NCBI RefSeq assembly: GCF_900114015.1
Contig: NZ_FORN01000022.1
Location: 16,309-80,308 of the forward strand
DNA: 64,000 nucleotides
Direction: 5' to 3'
Source of the DNA: Caulobacter sp. UNC279MFTsu5.1
GTDB taxonomy: Bacteria; Pseudomonadota; Alphaproteobacteria; Caulobacterales; Caulobacteraceae
Positions 45,174-53,187 of this stretch are shown here, piece after piece. How positions within the stretch are numbered: the first letter of the stretch is position 1; each line of letters opens with the position of its first letter. The notes below the pieces were generated by a model. That model saw only the letters and a program-made list of their open reading frames with translations, did no database searches and had not been told where the DNA came from. The translations under genes and the position numbers were made by a program.

Positions 45174-46561
45174 TGCGCCGCGCCCTGCCCGCCCTGGCGA
45201 GCTTCGGTCTTCTGGCGGCCTGCGCGACGCCGGGGCCCAGGACCGCGCCGCCGCCGCAAGCGGCCCTTGCCCCGCCCGCTGGCTGGCGCGCGCCGGCCAA
45301 GGCCGGTCAAGACGCCGTCGCCGCCGACTGGTGGAAGGCCTTCGGCGATCCGCGCCTCTCGGACCTGATCGCGGCGGCTCTGGTCCGCAACACCGATCTC
45401 GGCGTCGCCGAAGCCCGCGTGCGCGAAGCCGAGGCGCAGAGCCGCCTGGCCCGCGCGGCGTTGTTGCCCTCGCTCAATCTGACGGCCGGCGCACAGAAGT
45501 CCCGAGACCTCAACGCTTTCGGCCAGCCCAGCATAACGACGGCGTTCGAGCCCCAGCTGCAGGTCGCCTACGAGGTCGATCTCTGGGGCCGCCTGCGCCA
45601 GGCCGACGCCGCCGCGCGCGCCAACCTGCAAGCCAGCGACTACGCTCGCGACGCCGCGCGCCTGTCGGTCGCCGCCGCCGTCGCCCGCGCTTATGTCGGC
45701 CTGGTCTCGCTGGACGCCCAATTAACCACGACGCGCGCGACGCTGACCTCCCGGCAGGAAGCGGCGGCCCGCGCCCGCCGCCGGGCCCGCGAAGGCGTGA
45801 CCTCCGACCTCGAACTGCGCCAAGCCGAAGGCGAACTGGAGGCGGCCGCCCAACGCGTTCCGGCCCTGGAACTGGCCATCAGCCGGCAGGAGAACGCCCT
45901 GACCCTGCTGATCGGCGACGCGCCCGGCCCGGTGGCGCGCGGAACCCTCGCCGCCTTGGCGATCCCCCAACCCGCCGCGCCCCTGCCTTCGGCCTTGCTG
46001 ACCCGCCGACCGGACGTCGCCCAGGCCGAGGCCAGCCTGGCCGCCAGCGACGCAAGCCTGGCCGCCGCCCGCGCGGCCTTCCTGCCGCAGGTGCGGCTGT
46101 CGGCGGCCGGCGGGGGTCTTTTCGTCCAGCATCTGGATCCGGTGACCGTATGGAGCCTGGGGGCCAGCGCCTTGGCCCCAATCTTCGACGGCGGCCGCCT
46201 GCGCGCCCAGTCGGACGCGGCGGCCGCACGCCGCGACCAGGCCGCCTTCGCCTATCGCAAGACCGCCCTCATCGCCTTCGGCGAGGTGGAGAACGCGCTG
46301 GAGGGCGTCGGCCGCCTGGCCGAACAGGAGGACGCCGCCGTCCGCCAGCGCGCAGCAGCCGCCTCCGCCCTCGACCACGCCCGCAAGCGCTACCAGGCCG
46401 GCTATGTCGCCTATCTGGAGGAGTTGGACGCCCAGCGCGGCCTGCTGGCGACGGAACTGGCGCTGTCGCAGATTCGCGAGTCCCGCCTGCAGAACGCCGT
46501 CACGCTGTATCAGGCCCTGGGCGGCGGATGGGATGTCGGCACGGCGGGGCGAGGGTCTTGA
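45173..46561 (+). CDS. NodT/OprM-type outer-membrane efflux lipoprotein
   Basis: 462 residues. The signal peptide ends LLAAC, a lipobox. Two homologous TolC-type halves are visible, with WWKAFGDPRLSDLIAAALVRNTDL in the first and AFLPQVRLSAAGGGLFV in the second, and RRPDVAQAEASLAASDA between them, a signature of the RND outer-membrane factor family. It provides the trimeric exit channel for the MFS/HlyD pump. It is the last gene of the operon; convergent with the next gene, 79 bp apart. Confidence 0.93.
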   Translation: MRRALPALASFGLLAACATPGPRTAPPPQAALAPPAGWRAPAKAGQDAVAADWWKAFGDPRLSDLIAAALVRNTDLGVAEARVREAEAQSRLARAALLPSLNLTAGAQKSRDLNAFGQPSITTAFEPQLQVAYEVDLWGRLRQADAAARANLQASDYARDAARLSVAAAVARAYVGLVSLDAQLTTTRATLTSRQEAAARARRRAREGVTSDLELRQAEGELEAAAQRVPALELAISRQENALTLLIGDAPGPVARGTLAALAIPQPAAPLPSALLTRRPDVAQAEASLAASDASLAAARAAFLPQVRLSAAGGGLFVQHLDPVTVWSLGASALAPIFDGGRLRAQSDAAAARRDQAAFAYRKTALIAFGEVENALEGVGRLAEQEDAAVRQRAAAASALDHARKRYQAGYVAYLEELDAQRGLLATELALSQIRESRLQNAVTLYQALGGGWDVGTAGRGS

Positions 46562-46640
46562 TCCAGGATGGACGGACCCGGCGCGCGATCAGACCCGCGC
46601 CGCCTCCTGCCGACGTTGCCCGTCGAGACGACTGCAGACG

Positions 46641-47540
46641 TCAGCGTCGCCGCCCCGCCCGCGCCCCCTGAACGGGCAAGCCTGGTCGAGGCAAGGCGAT
46701 CTCGGCGACGACCGGGAAGTGGTCGGAGATCGCCAGACCGTTTTCGGTGTCGGTCAGAGTCGCGAAGCGGAGCCCCTCGAACGCGCGATCGATGAAGATG
46801 TAATCGATGGGGCCCGCCGGCGGCGCGCCGGGCGAGAAGTCGTTGAAGGTTCCCGCCGGACCAAAGACGATGCGGCTGGAGTCCCGAGCGTCACGGACGG
46901 GCGACCGTTCTGCGGTCATCACGGCGTGAGGCGGGTCGCCAGGCGCGCTGTTGAAGTCGCCCATGACGATCAGGCGCGCGCCCGGCCAGACGCCCTGGTC
47001 GAGAATCTGCCGGGCGCATAGCCGCCGCGATTCCGCGCCGACGTGATCGAGGTGCGCGTTGCGGACATCCAGCAGCGCGCCGCTCGACCGGTCCCGCAGC
47101 ACAATTCGGGTATAGGTGCGGGGGAGCGCCGCGTCATAGGCCTTGCCTGGCCGCTCCGGTGTCGGGGAGCACCAGCGGGTCTCGGCGCGCAGCCGCTCGA
47201 AGCGGGCGCTCCGGTAGAAGATCGTCGTGCTCTCACCGCCCGCGGCGCCGTCGTCGCGACCGACGCCGTAATGTGCATAACCGGGCAAGGCGCGTGACAG
47301 ATCCTCGACCATCGGCAGAAGCGCTTCCTGCACGCCCAGGATGTCCGGCGCGACGAAGGCGATCTGGCGGGCCATGGGATCGCGCCGCGCCCGCCAGTCG
47401 GGCCGATCGTCGGGATTGTCGTAGCGGATGTTGTAGCTCATCACCCACAGAGGCCGCGCTTCGGCGCGAGCCTGGATCGGTGACGCCGCGGCGACCGCGA
47501 TCATCGCGGCCAGGCTGAACTTGAGGGCTTTCGTGATCAT
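46641..47540 (-). CDS. Exported endonuclease/exonuclease/phosphatase family protein
   Basis: 299 residues with a signal peptide (cleavage near QARA). The catalytic scaffold is clear: MSYNIRYDNPDD, DILGVQEAL with the metal Glu, NAHLDHVG, VMGDFNSAPGD with Asp and Asn, and ISDHFPVVAEI with the final Asp-His. The family cleaves phosphodiesters in nucleic acids, inositol phosphates or lipids. An exported copy beside a histidine acid phosphatase and a TBDR suggests release of phosphate or sugar from an external phosphate ester (inference). It lies 11 bp behind the DeoR-type gene and is likely co-transcribed with it. Confidence 0.9.
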   Translation of the reverse strand: MITKALKFSLAAMIAVAAASPIQARAEARPLWVMSYNIRYDNPDDRPDWRARRDPMARQIAFVAPDILGVQEALLPMVEDLSRALPGYAHYGVGRDDGAAGGESTTIFYRSARFERLRAETRWCSPTPERPGKAYDAALPRTYTRIVLRDRSSGALLDVRNAHLDHVGAESRRLCARQILDQGVWPGARLIVMGDFNSAPGDPPHAVMTAERSPVRDARDSSRIVFGPAGTFNDFSPGAPPAGPIDYIFIDRAFEGLRFATLTDTENGLAISDHFPVVAEIALPRPGLPVQGARAGRRR

Positions 47541-47551
47541 GGCGGCGGACG

Positions 47552-48313
47552 CTAGGGCGCGACGATGACGGTAGCGCGACGGAAGACCTGGGCGAAGGTT
47601 TCGTCCAGCGCCCTGTCCGTCACCAGGATGTCGACCTCTTCCGGCGAGGCGGTGCGGATCAGGCCCAGGCGACCGAACTTTGTGTGATCGGCGACCAGCA
47701 GCACCCGATCCGCTCGCTCATAGACGATCCGGCTGATCGCCGCCTCTCGCGCATGCCGATCCGTCAGGCCGTGGTCCGCGTGGACGCCGCCGACGGTCAG
47801 GATCGCAAGATGGGGCGTGAACTGGGCGACATAGGCCTGGGCCACATGATCCGAGAACGCCTTGTAATCATAATCCAGCTCCCCGCCGGCCAGGAACAGG
47901 CTGTTGCCGTCCCGCCCGCCCAGGGTTTCGGCCACGACCAACGAGTTGGTGATCACCTTCAGCTCGCGACGGACGCCCGCCAGCGCCCGCGCCACGAAAC
48001 AGGCGGTCGTGCCGGCGTCGATGAAGATGGTGTCGCCCTCGCGAACAAATTCGGCGGCGGCGGCGGCGATGCGGGTCTTCTCGACGACGTTCTCCTGCAT
48101 GCGCCGATCCAGGGGCCCCTCGCTGGAGGCGGCCGCCAGTTGGACAACGCCGTGCGTCCAGATCACCGCGCCCCGCGCTTCAAGGACTCGCAGCTCCCGA
48201 CGGACCGTCTCCTCCGAAACCGCCAGATCCTGAGCTAGGCGGCCAATGGCGTGGCTTTCGCCCGGATTCAGCTTGCGCAGTATTTCGCGCTGACGGTCCT
48301 GACGCCTGAGCAT
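47552..48313 (-). CDS. DeoR-family transcriptional regulator
   Basis: 253 residues. The N-terminal winged helix reads RQREILRKLNPGESHAIGRLAQDLAVSEETVRRELRVLEARG. The sensor domain has DTIFIDAGTTACFVARAL, VITNSLVVAETL and FLAGGELDYDYKAFSDHVA, the DeoRC fold that senses sugar phosphates. Divergent from the TBDR at 48494 with 180 bp between. It probably represses that receptor and the phosphatase genes; a phosphorylated polyol or sugar is the likely inducer. Confidence 0.94.
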   Translation of the reverse strand: MLRRQDRQREILRKLNPGESHAIGRLAQDLAVSEETVRRELRVLEARGAVIWTHGVVQLAAASSEGPLDRRMQENVVEKTRIAAAAAEFVREGDTIFIDAGTTACFVARALAGVRRELKVITNSLVVAETLGGRDGNSLFLAGGELDYDYKAFSDHVAQAYVAQFTPHLAILTVGGVHADHGLTDRHAREAAISRIVYERADRVLLVADHTKFGRLGLIRTASPEEVDILVTDRALDETFAQVFRRATVIVAP

Positions 48314-48400
48314 CGCAGCTTCTCCCTATTCCGGACGGGAACCGGATGTGGGAATTGTGTTCGACTTATGTGAAACCATCAAGCGAAACGGCACGTTTTC

Positions 48401-48413
48401 GCGTGAATCACGC
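48401..48413. promoter_or_regulatory. Candidate DeoR-type operator
   Basis: GCGTGA-a-TCACGC is a perfect 6-bp inverted repeat in the divergent gap between the DeoR gene and the TBDR, about 80 bp before the TBDR start. Confidence 0.4.
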
Positions 48414-48493
48414 ATAAATGTCGCAACTCTGTCTCATCCGACACGTATGACCCCGCGCCATCGCGAACAGCGAACCAAGTCGAGGGTGTGGAT

Positions 48494-51298
48494 ATGAACG
48501 AGTGGATTGGCGGACGCGCTCAGCGTGCGCGCGGCGAAGCAGGCAAGTCGATCAGGGCCGTCCTTCTGGCGAGCGTTTTCGGGCTGGCCTGTGTCGGCGG
48601 CGTTCACGCCGAGACGGCCACGCCTTCGGCCGAGTCGTCCGACACGATCGACTCTCTGGTGATCGTCGCCAAGCGCAACGATGCGGCCAAGACGCAGATG
48701 CGCGCGGCGACCGCCATCGCCGTGCTGTCGGCGGAAGATCTCGAGCACACGGCCGTCCACAATGTCGCCGAGGCGCTGGGCATGATGCCCAGCGTCAATG
48801 TGATGAACACCGGCTCTTCCTTCTTCGGCGGCATCGACGGCGCCTCGCGTGGCGAAGGCATGTTCGTGTCGATCCGCGGCCTGAACGCCGAGTTCAACGT
48901 CAACATGATCAACGGCGTGACCGTGGCGCAGGGCATGCCCTACAGCCGTCAGGTCCAGTTGAGCCTGCTGCCGCCGTCGGGGCTGCACACGATCGTGCTC
49001 AACAAGACCTCCACCGCCGACATGGACGGCGACGCCATCGGCGGCACGGTCGATTTCCGCACGCCCTCGGCCTTCGACTATCACGACGATTTCCATGGCT
49101 CGATCACCGCCTCCGGCCGCGTCGAGAGCCGCGCCCGCGACTATGGCGATCAAGGGCTGGGCGGCGGCCTTTCGGGCGAATGGGCCCACAGGTTCGGGGC
49201 CGAGCAGACCTTCGGCGTCTATGCCAGCGCCTTCTATGACAAGCGCCACTACGCCAACAGCGAAATGGCCGGCGTCATGTCCGCCCAGAACGACGGCGGC
49301 TGGAGCTATCTGGTCCGCGACGCCTCGGGCGTCAGCTATCCGGGTCTCGACCCGGAGAAGAACATCACCCAGACCGGCCTGAATGTCGGCGTCTCCAACG
49401 GCTACACCGAGCGCTGGGGCGGAAACTTCACCCTGAGCTGGCGTCCTGACGACACCCTGGAGGCCTATCTGCGCGGCTCGTACGCCTATGCGAAGACCCA
49501 GCAGAACTCGACGCTCAGCCAGTTCGTCAGCACCAGCAAGAGCTACAAGGAGGCCGTCGCCGGCAGCGGCCGCTACGCCCTGAGCGTCGATGCGATCTCC
49601 ACCCGCGTCTGGTACGAGACCAATCCGGAAGAGGCCGACCTCGCCACGCTGCAGGCCGGCTTCGACAAGACCGTCGGCGCCTGGACGCTCTCGCCGCAGG
49701 TCTTCTACAGCGAGGGCGACAATGACCGCCCCAACCACATCGAAGCCTCGGCGCGGATCAATCAGAGCGACAGGTACAATAGCGGCTCCAACCGGCCGCT
49801 GGGCGGCCTGTCGATCGGCTATGCCGACAACCTGCCCTATCCGCTGTTCACCAGCACGATCTACAACGACCTGAACAACGCCAACACCGCTCTGCTGGCG
49901 CGGCGCGCGGGCCAGCTCACTGAACAGTACAGCGGCCAGGAGAAGTACGGCTTCAAGTTCGACGCCAAGCGCGTGTTCGAGGGCGGCGCCCTGCAGTGGG
50001 TCAAGCTGGGCGGCAAGTTTGTCGACAGCCACCGTCGCGTGACGAACCGCGACTGGACCAACGACCACTTCGCCAACCTGATCGGCCAGGGCGGCCTGAC
50101 CTGGGACAGCCTGGGCCTGGCCACCGGCTATTACGACGCCGTGTTCCCCGGCAAGTATGGCTGGCGCGCGCCGAAGGTGAGCCAGGAAAAGCTGTTCGAG
50201 TACTTCTACAAGTACAAGACCGCCGCCTCGTTCGACACCTGCGGCTCCAACGCGGTCAACAACTTCAACTGCAACACCCAGAAGGGCGACGAGGCCGTGG
50301 CCTCGATCTACGCGACCGCCGACTACCAGTTCGGCGACGTCGAGGTTTCGCCCGGCCTGCGCTACGAGCACTCGAAGATCGACAATCTGTACTGGGTGAT
50401 CCCGACCACCAGCGCCGGCGAGCAGACGGGGAACTGGGCCACGAGCCGCACCGAATACAACGAAGTGCTACCCAGCGTGTTCGTGACCTGGCGGCCCGGC
50501 GACGCGGCCGTCTACCGGGGTTCGGTCTGGACGTCCTACACCCGTCCGGCCTTCATCCAGCTGGCCGGGGGCGAACGCCGCTCGATCAGCGACGACGGCA
50601 GCGTTTCGATCTCGCGCGGCAATCCCGACCTGAAGCCGATCAAGGCGATCAACCTCGACCTCTCGGGCGAATGGAGCAATTCCAAGGGCGGCTACGCCAT
50701 GGTCGGCGGCTTCTACAAGCACCTGTCGGACTACATGTACGACAACGGCTCCAGCTCGGTGAACACCGACACCTTCGCCGAGGGCAAGGTCACCACCAGC
50801 CAACCCACCAACGGCGGCGACGGCGACGTCTATGGCCTGGAGCTGCAACTGCGGCAGAAGTTCTCGGACCTGCCGGGCTTGCTGAGCGGGCTGGGCGCGG
50901 AGTTGAACGTCACCCGCCAGTGGACCAGCGTCGACCTGGGCGACGGCGTCGACAACCGCATCCAGAACGCGCCCGACTGGCTGGCCGACGCCCAGCTGTT
51001 CTACCAGAAGGACGGCTTCAGCTTCGACGTGATCTACCACTACACGGGCGCCTACGTGTCCGGCTATGACGTGCTGGACCAGCCCGGCGAGTGGGACAAC
51101 CTGTGGGTCCGCCCGTTGCGCAGCGTCGACCTGCATATGGGCTACGCCTTCGACAACGGCTTCAAGCTCGACCTCTCGGTCGCCAACCTGCTGAAGAACT
51201 ACACCTACTGGTCGCATGTCGGCCGAAACAGCCTGGCCCTGTCGGATGTCGTCGACTCCGGCCGAACCACGCTGCTCACGCTCAAGAAGAGCTTCTAA
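48494..51298 (+). CDS. TonB-dependent receptor, DeoR/phosphatase-linked
   Basis: 934 residues from ATG 48494, with GAGGG seven bases upstream; GTG 48488 is the alternative. Signal cleavage is near GVHAE. The TonB box region is IDSLVIVAKRNDA. The plug has NVAEALGMMPSVNVMNTG, FVSIRGLNAEFNVNMINGV and NKTSTADMDGDAIGGTVDFRTP. The barrel ends GRTTLLTLKKSF. It is co-directional with a periplasmic histidine acid phosphatase 99 bp downstream and divergent from a DeoR regulator, so an organic phosphate such as phytate is a reasonable ligand guess. Confidence 0.92.
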   Translation: MNEWIGGRAQRARGEAGKSIRAVLLASVFGLACVGGVHAETATPSAESSDTIDSLVIVAKRNDAAKTQMRAATAIAVLSAEDLEHTAVHNVAEALGMMPSVNVMNTGSSFFGGIDGASRGEGMFVSIRGLNAEFNVNMINGVTVAQGMPYSRQVQLSLLPPSGLHTIVLNKTSTADMDGDAIGGTVDFRTPSAFDYHDDFHGSITASGRVESRARDYGDQGLGGGLSGEWAHRFGAEQTFGVYASAFYDKRHYANSEMAGVMSAQNDGGWSYLVRDASGVSYPGLDPEKNITQTGLNVGVSNGYTERWGGNFTLSWRPDDTLEAYLRGSYAYAKTQQNSTLSQFVSTSKSYKEAVAGSGRYALSVDAISTRVWYETNPEEADLATLQAGFDKTVGAWTLSPQVFYSEGDNDRPNHIEASARINQSDRYNSGSNRPLGGLSIGYADNLPYPLFTSTIYNDLNNANTALLARRAGQLTEQYSGQEKYGFKFDAKRVFEGGALQWVKLGGKFVDSHRRVTNRDWTNDHFANLIGQGGLTWDSLGLATGYYDAVFPGKYGWRAPKVSQEKLFEYFYKYKTAASFDTCGSNAVNNFNCNTQKGDEAVASIYATADYQFGDVEVSPGLRYEHSKIDNLYWVIPTTSAGEQTGNWATSRTEYNEVLPSVFVTWRPGDAAVYRGSVWTSYTRPAFIQLAGGERRSISDDGSVSISRGNPDLKPIKAINLDLSGEWSNSKGGYAMVGGFYKHLSDYMYDNGSSSVNTDTFAEGKVTTSQPTNGGDGDVYGLELQLRQKFSDLPGLLSGLGAELNVTRQWTSVDLGDGVDNRIQNAPDWLADAQLFYQKDGFSFDVIYHYTGAYVSGYDVLDQPGEWDNLWVRPLRSVDLHMGYAFDNGFKLDLSVANLLKNYTYWSHVGRNSLALSDVVDSGRTTLLTLKKSF

Positions 51299-51330
51299 CG
51301 GCGCTATCCCCCCCCAGCGCCATGAAGTGA

Positions 51331-51360
51331 CGATGCGCCCCTCTCCCCGGGGGCGCATCG
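51331..51360 (+). terminator. Hairpin between TBDR and phosphatase genes
   Basis: Perfect 11-bp arms CGATGCGCCCC and GGGGCGCATCG around 8 nt, without a U-tract. It may reduce read-through into the phosphatase gene. Confidence 0.65.
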
Positions 51361-51397
51361 CTGCGTTCAGGCCGGGGCCAGTGAGAAGGATCCGACC

Positions 51398-52621
51398 TTG
51401 TTCGGCATGCGACACCAGCGCCCGATGGCGCAAGTCCTCCTGATCTGCGCGACCCTGGCGTGGGCGGGCGCGAGCCAGGGTCGGCCGATGCGCGTCGAGC
51501 GCGTCGTGATGGTCATGCGCCACGGCGTGCGCGCGCCGATCGTCGGCGAGGCGCCCGAGGGCACGCTGACCGGCGATCCCTGGCCGACCTGGCCGGTTCC
51601 CCCCGAGCATCTCACGGCGCACGGCGCAAAGGCGCTGGTGGTCCTGGGGCGATCGGACCGGCGCTGGCTCGCCGGCCTGGGCGCCCTGCCCCAGCGTGGA
51701 TGCCCAGCTCCGGGGCAGGTACGGATCTGGACGAACACCGCCCAGCGCACGATCGCCAGCGGCCAAGCCTTCGCCGAAGGCCTGGCGCCGGGATGCGCCC
51801 TGCCCGTGGGCCATCGCCCGCCGGACGAGGTCGATCCGTTGTTCGAGCCGCTGCGGGCCGGCGTCGCGCCCTTCGACCCGGCCGCGGCCATCGCCTCCAT
51901 CCAGGCCTATACGGGCGGCGTCGATCGCCTGGCCGCCCGCCTACAGCCGGAGCTCAACGAGCTCGACCGGGTGCTCGGCTGCGGCGAGGCCGAGGCTTGC
52001 TCGCCGCGGCGTCCTTCGCGCCTCACCCCTTCGGCGGACGGTCGCGGCGTGGACCTGGCCGGCCCCGTCCGCGACGCCTCGGGCACGGCGCAAGTGCTGC
52101 TGCTGCAGTATGCGGAGGGCCTGTCGCCAGGCCGGTCCAGCTGGCGCGCCGTCGAGCCCGACGCCCTCAAGCGCCTCGGCGCGCTCCACGCGGCCCTGTT
52201 CGACGTCTTCACCCGGCCGCCCTACATGGCGGCGCGACAAGCCGGGCCGCTGGGGCGGCGCGTGCTGGAGGCGCTCGATGCGCCCGGCGCCGGAGGACTG
52301 GACGTGTTCATGGGTCATGACACCAACGTCACCGCCCTGGCGGCGGCGCTCGGCGTCCCACTGGACGCGCCGGGCTACGCCAAAGGCGACGTCCCGCCCG
52401 GCGGCGCGCTGATCTTCGTGAGCCTCGTGGACGCCGCCGGGAACCGGTCGGTCCGCGTCTGCTACCAGACGCAGTCGCCGGACGCCCTGCGGCGGCTGAG
52501 CGGCCGCGTGTCGAGGTCGACGATCGAGGTCTTGGGCCACGACCGTGACACCATTCCGTTCGGCGAGTTCCAGCGTCGGTTCCGCGAGGCGACCCGCACG
52601 GACCAGACTGCACTCCACTAG
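51398..52621 (+). CDS. Histidine acid phosphatase (phytase/glucose-1-phosphatase type)
   Basis: 407 residues from TTG 51398, with AAGGA seven bases upstream. Signal peptide cleavage is near ASQG. The active-site motif RHGVRAP (RHGxRxP) supplies the phospho-His, and GHDTN supplies the distal HD proton donor, both diagnostic of branch-2 histidine phosphatases such as AppA and Agp. TNTAQRTIASGQAFAEGL is the conserved Arg block. Several Cys are spaced for disulfides. It removes phosphate from phytate, sugar phosphates or similar in the periplasm. Specificity cannot be read by eye. Confidence 0.92.
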   Translation: MFGMRHQRPMAQVLLICATLAWAGASQGRPMRVERVVMVMRHGVRAPIVGEAPEGTLTGDPWPTWPVPPEHLTAHGAKALVVLGRSDRRWLAGLGALPQRGCPAPGQVRIWTNTAQRTIASGQAFAEGLAPGCALPVGHRPPDEVDPLFEPLRAGVAPFDPAAAIASIQAYTGGVDRLAARLQPELNELDRVLGCGEAEACSPRRPSRLTPSADGRGVDLAGPVRDASGTAQVLLLQYAEGLSPGRSSWRAVEPDALKRLGALHAALFDVFTRPPYMAARQAGPLGRRVLEALDAPGAGGLDVFMGHDTNVTALAAALGVPLDAPGYAKGDVPPGGALIFVSLVDAAGNRSVRVCYQTQSPDALRRLSGRVSRSTIEVLGHDRDTIPFGEFQRRFREATRTDQTALH

Positions 52622-52764
52622 GCTTCCATGTGTCTGGTGACGGCGCCGCGCCAAGCCCCCCTGTCGATGAGCGGACGTCCCCGCTGTCTCAGAAGGGTGG
52701 AAGCGGCGGCGTCGCCCCCGGTCCGGCCACGTTGAAGCTTAGCGATGAAGCATGAAAAGGCTCA

Positions 52765-52786
52765 CGCGCCGATCTCGATCGGCGCG
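52765..52786. terminator. Palindromic hairpin
   Basis: CGCGCCGATC and GATCGGCGCG around TC, 144 bp after the phosphatase stop, followed by a short T-containing tail. Possible terminator that shields the next locus. Confidence 0.5.
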
Positions 52787-53094
52787 CTTCTAGAAATAGG
52801 CATGAGACCAGTATTTTGAAATCATTGTATATTTCATTGAATAACGATCCGATTGGAAATTAGTCCACCTACCTGACCTTTATACTCCAACCCATTGCGC
52901 CTCATCCTACTCCCGGGAGCGCAAACCACATGTTCCGCTTGCCATTTGCCTTCGGCCAGTTTGCCGCAAGGCGCTCTTGCGCGTTTAACAAGAGGCTGCT
53001 ACAACCACTAGGCGATTTGCGGCCTGAAGCATGAATTTGTGTATTCGGACCGATAGTTACTGATCGAATACCCGGGTCTACGACGCTTCCGCGC
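52787..53094. other. AT-rich region upstream of injection-system genes
   Basis: No gene is visible. The stretch is strikingly AT-rich for the window (for example TTTGAAATCATTGTATATTT near 52815) and probably holds the promoter of the contractile injection locus. The composition shift suggests either acquisition or a silencer target. A TACCCGGGT palindrome core lies at 53069-53077. Confidence 0.5.
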
Positions 53095-53165
53095 CCGAGA
53101 TCGCGATAGTTTTATTTTTCCCAAGTTTACCGGCTTATCCGCAAGAATTCACGTCGCGATCTCGG
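53095..53165. repeat. 12-bp inverted repeat flanking AT-rich spacer
   Basis: CCGAGATCGCGA (53095-53106) and TCGCGATCTCGG (53154-53165) are perfect arms separated by 47 AT-rich bases, 22 bp before the sheath start. Each arm contains the palindrome TCGCGA. It may act as paired regulator sites or as a long 5' leader hairpin. Confidence 0.65.
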
Positions 53166-53187
53166 ATCGTGAGGGATGGAGGAGCGA

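Noticed and set aside
53066..53081. Third copy of the fibre-promoter element (AATACCCGGGT)
   Set aside because: Only the TACCC/GGGT core is shared and the flanks differ; not counted as the same site.
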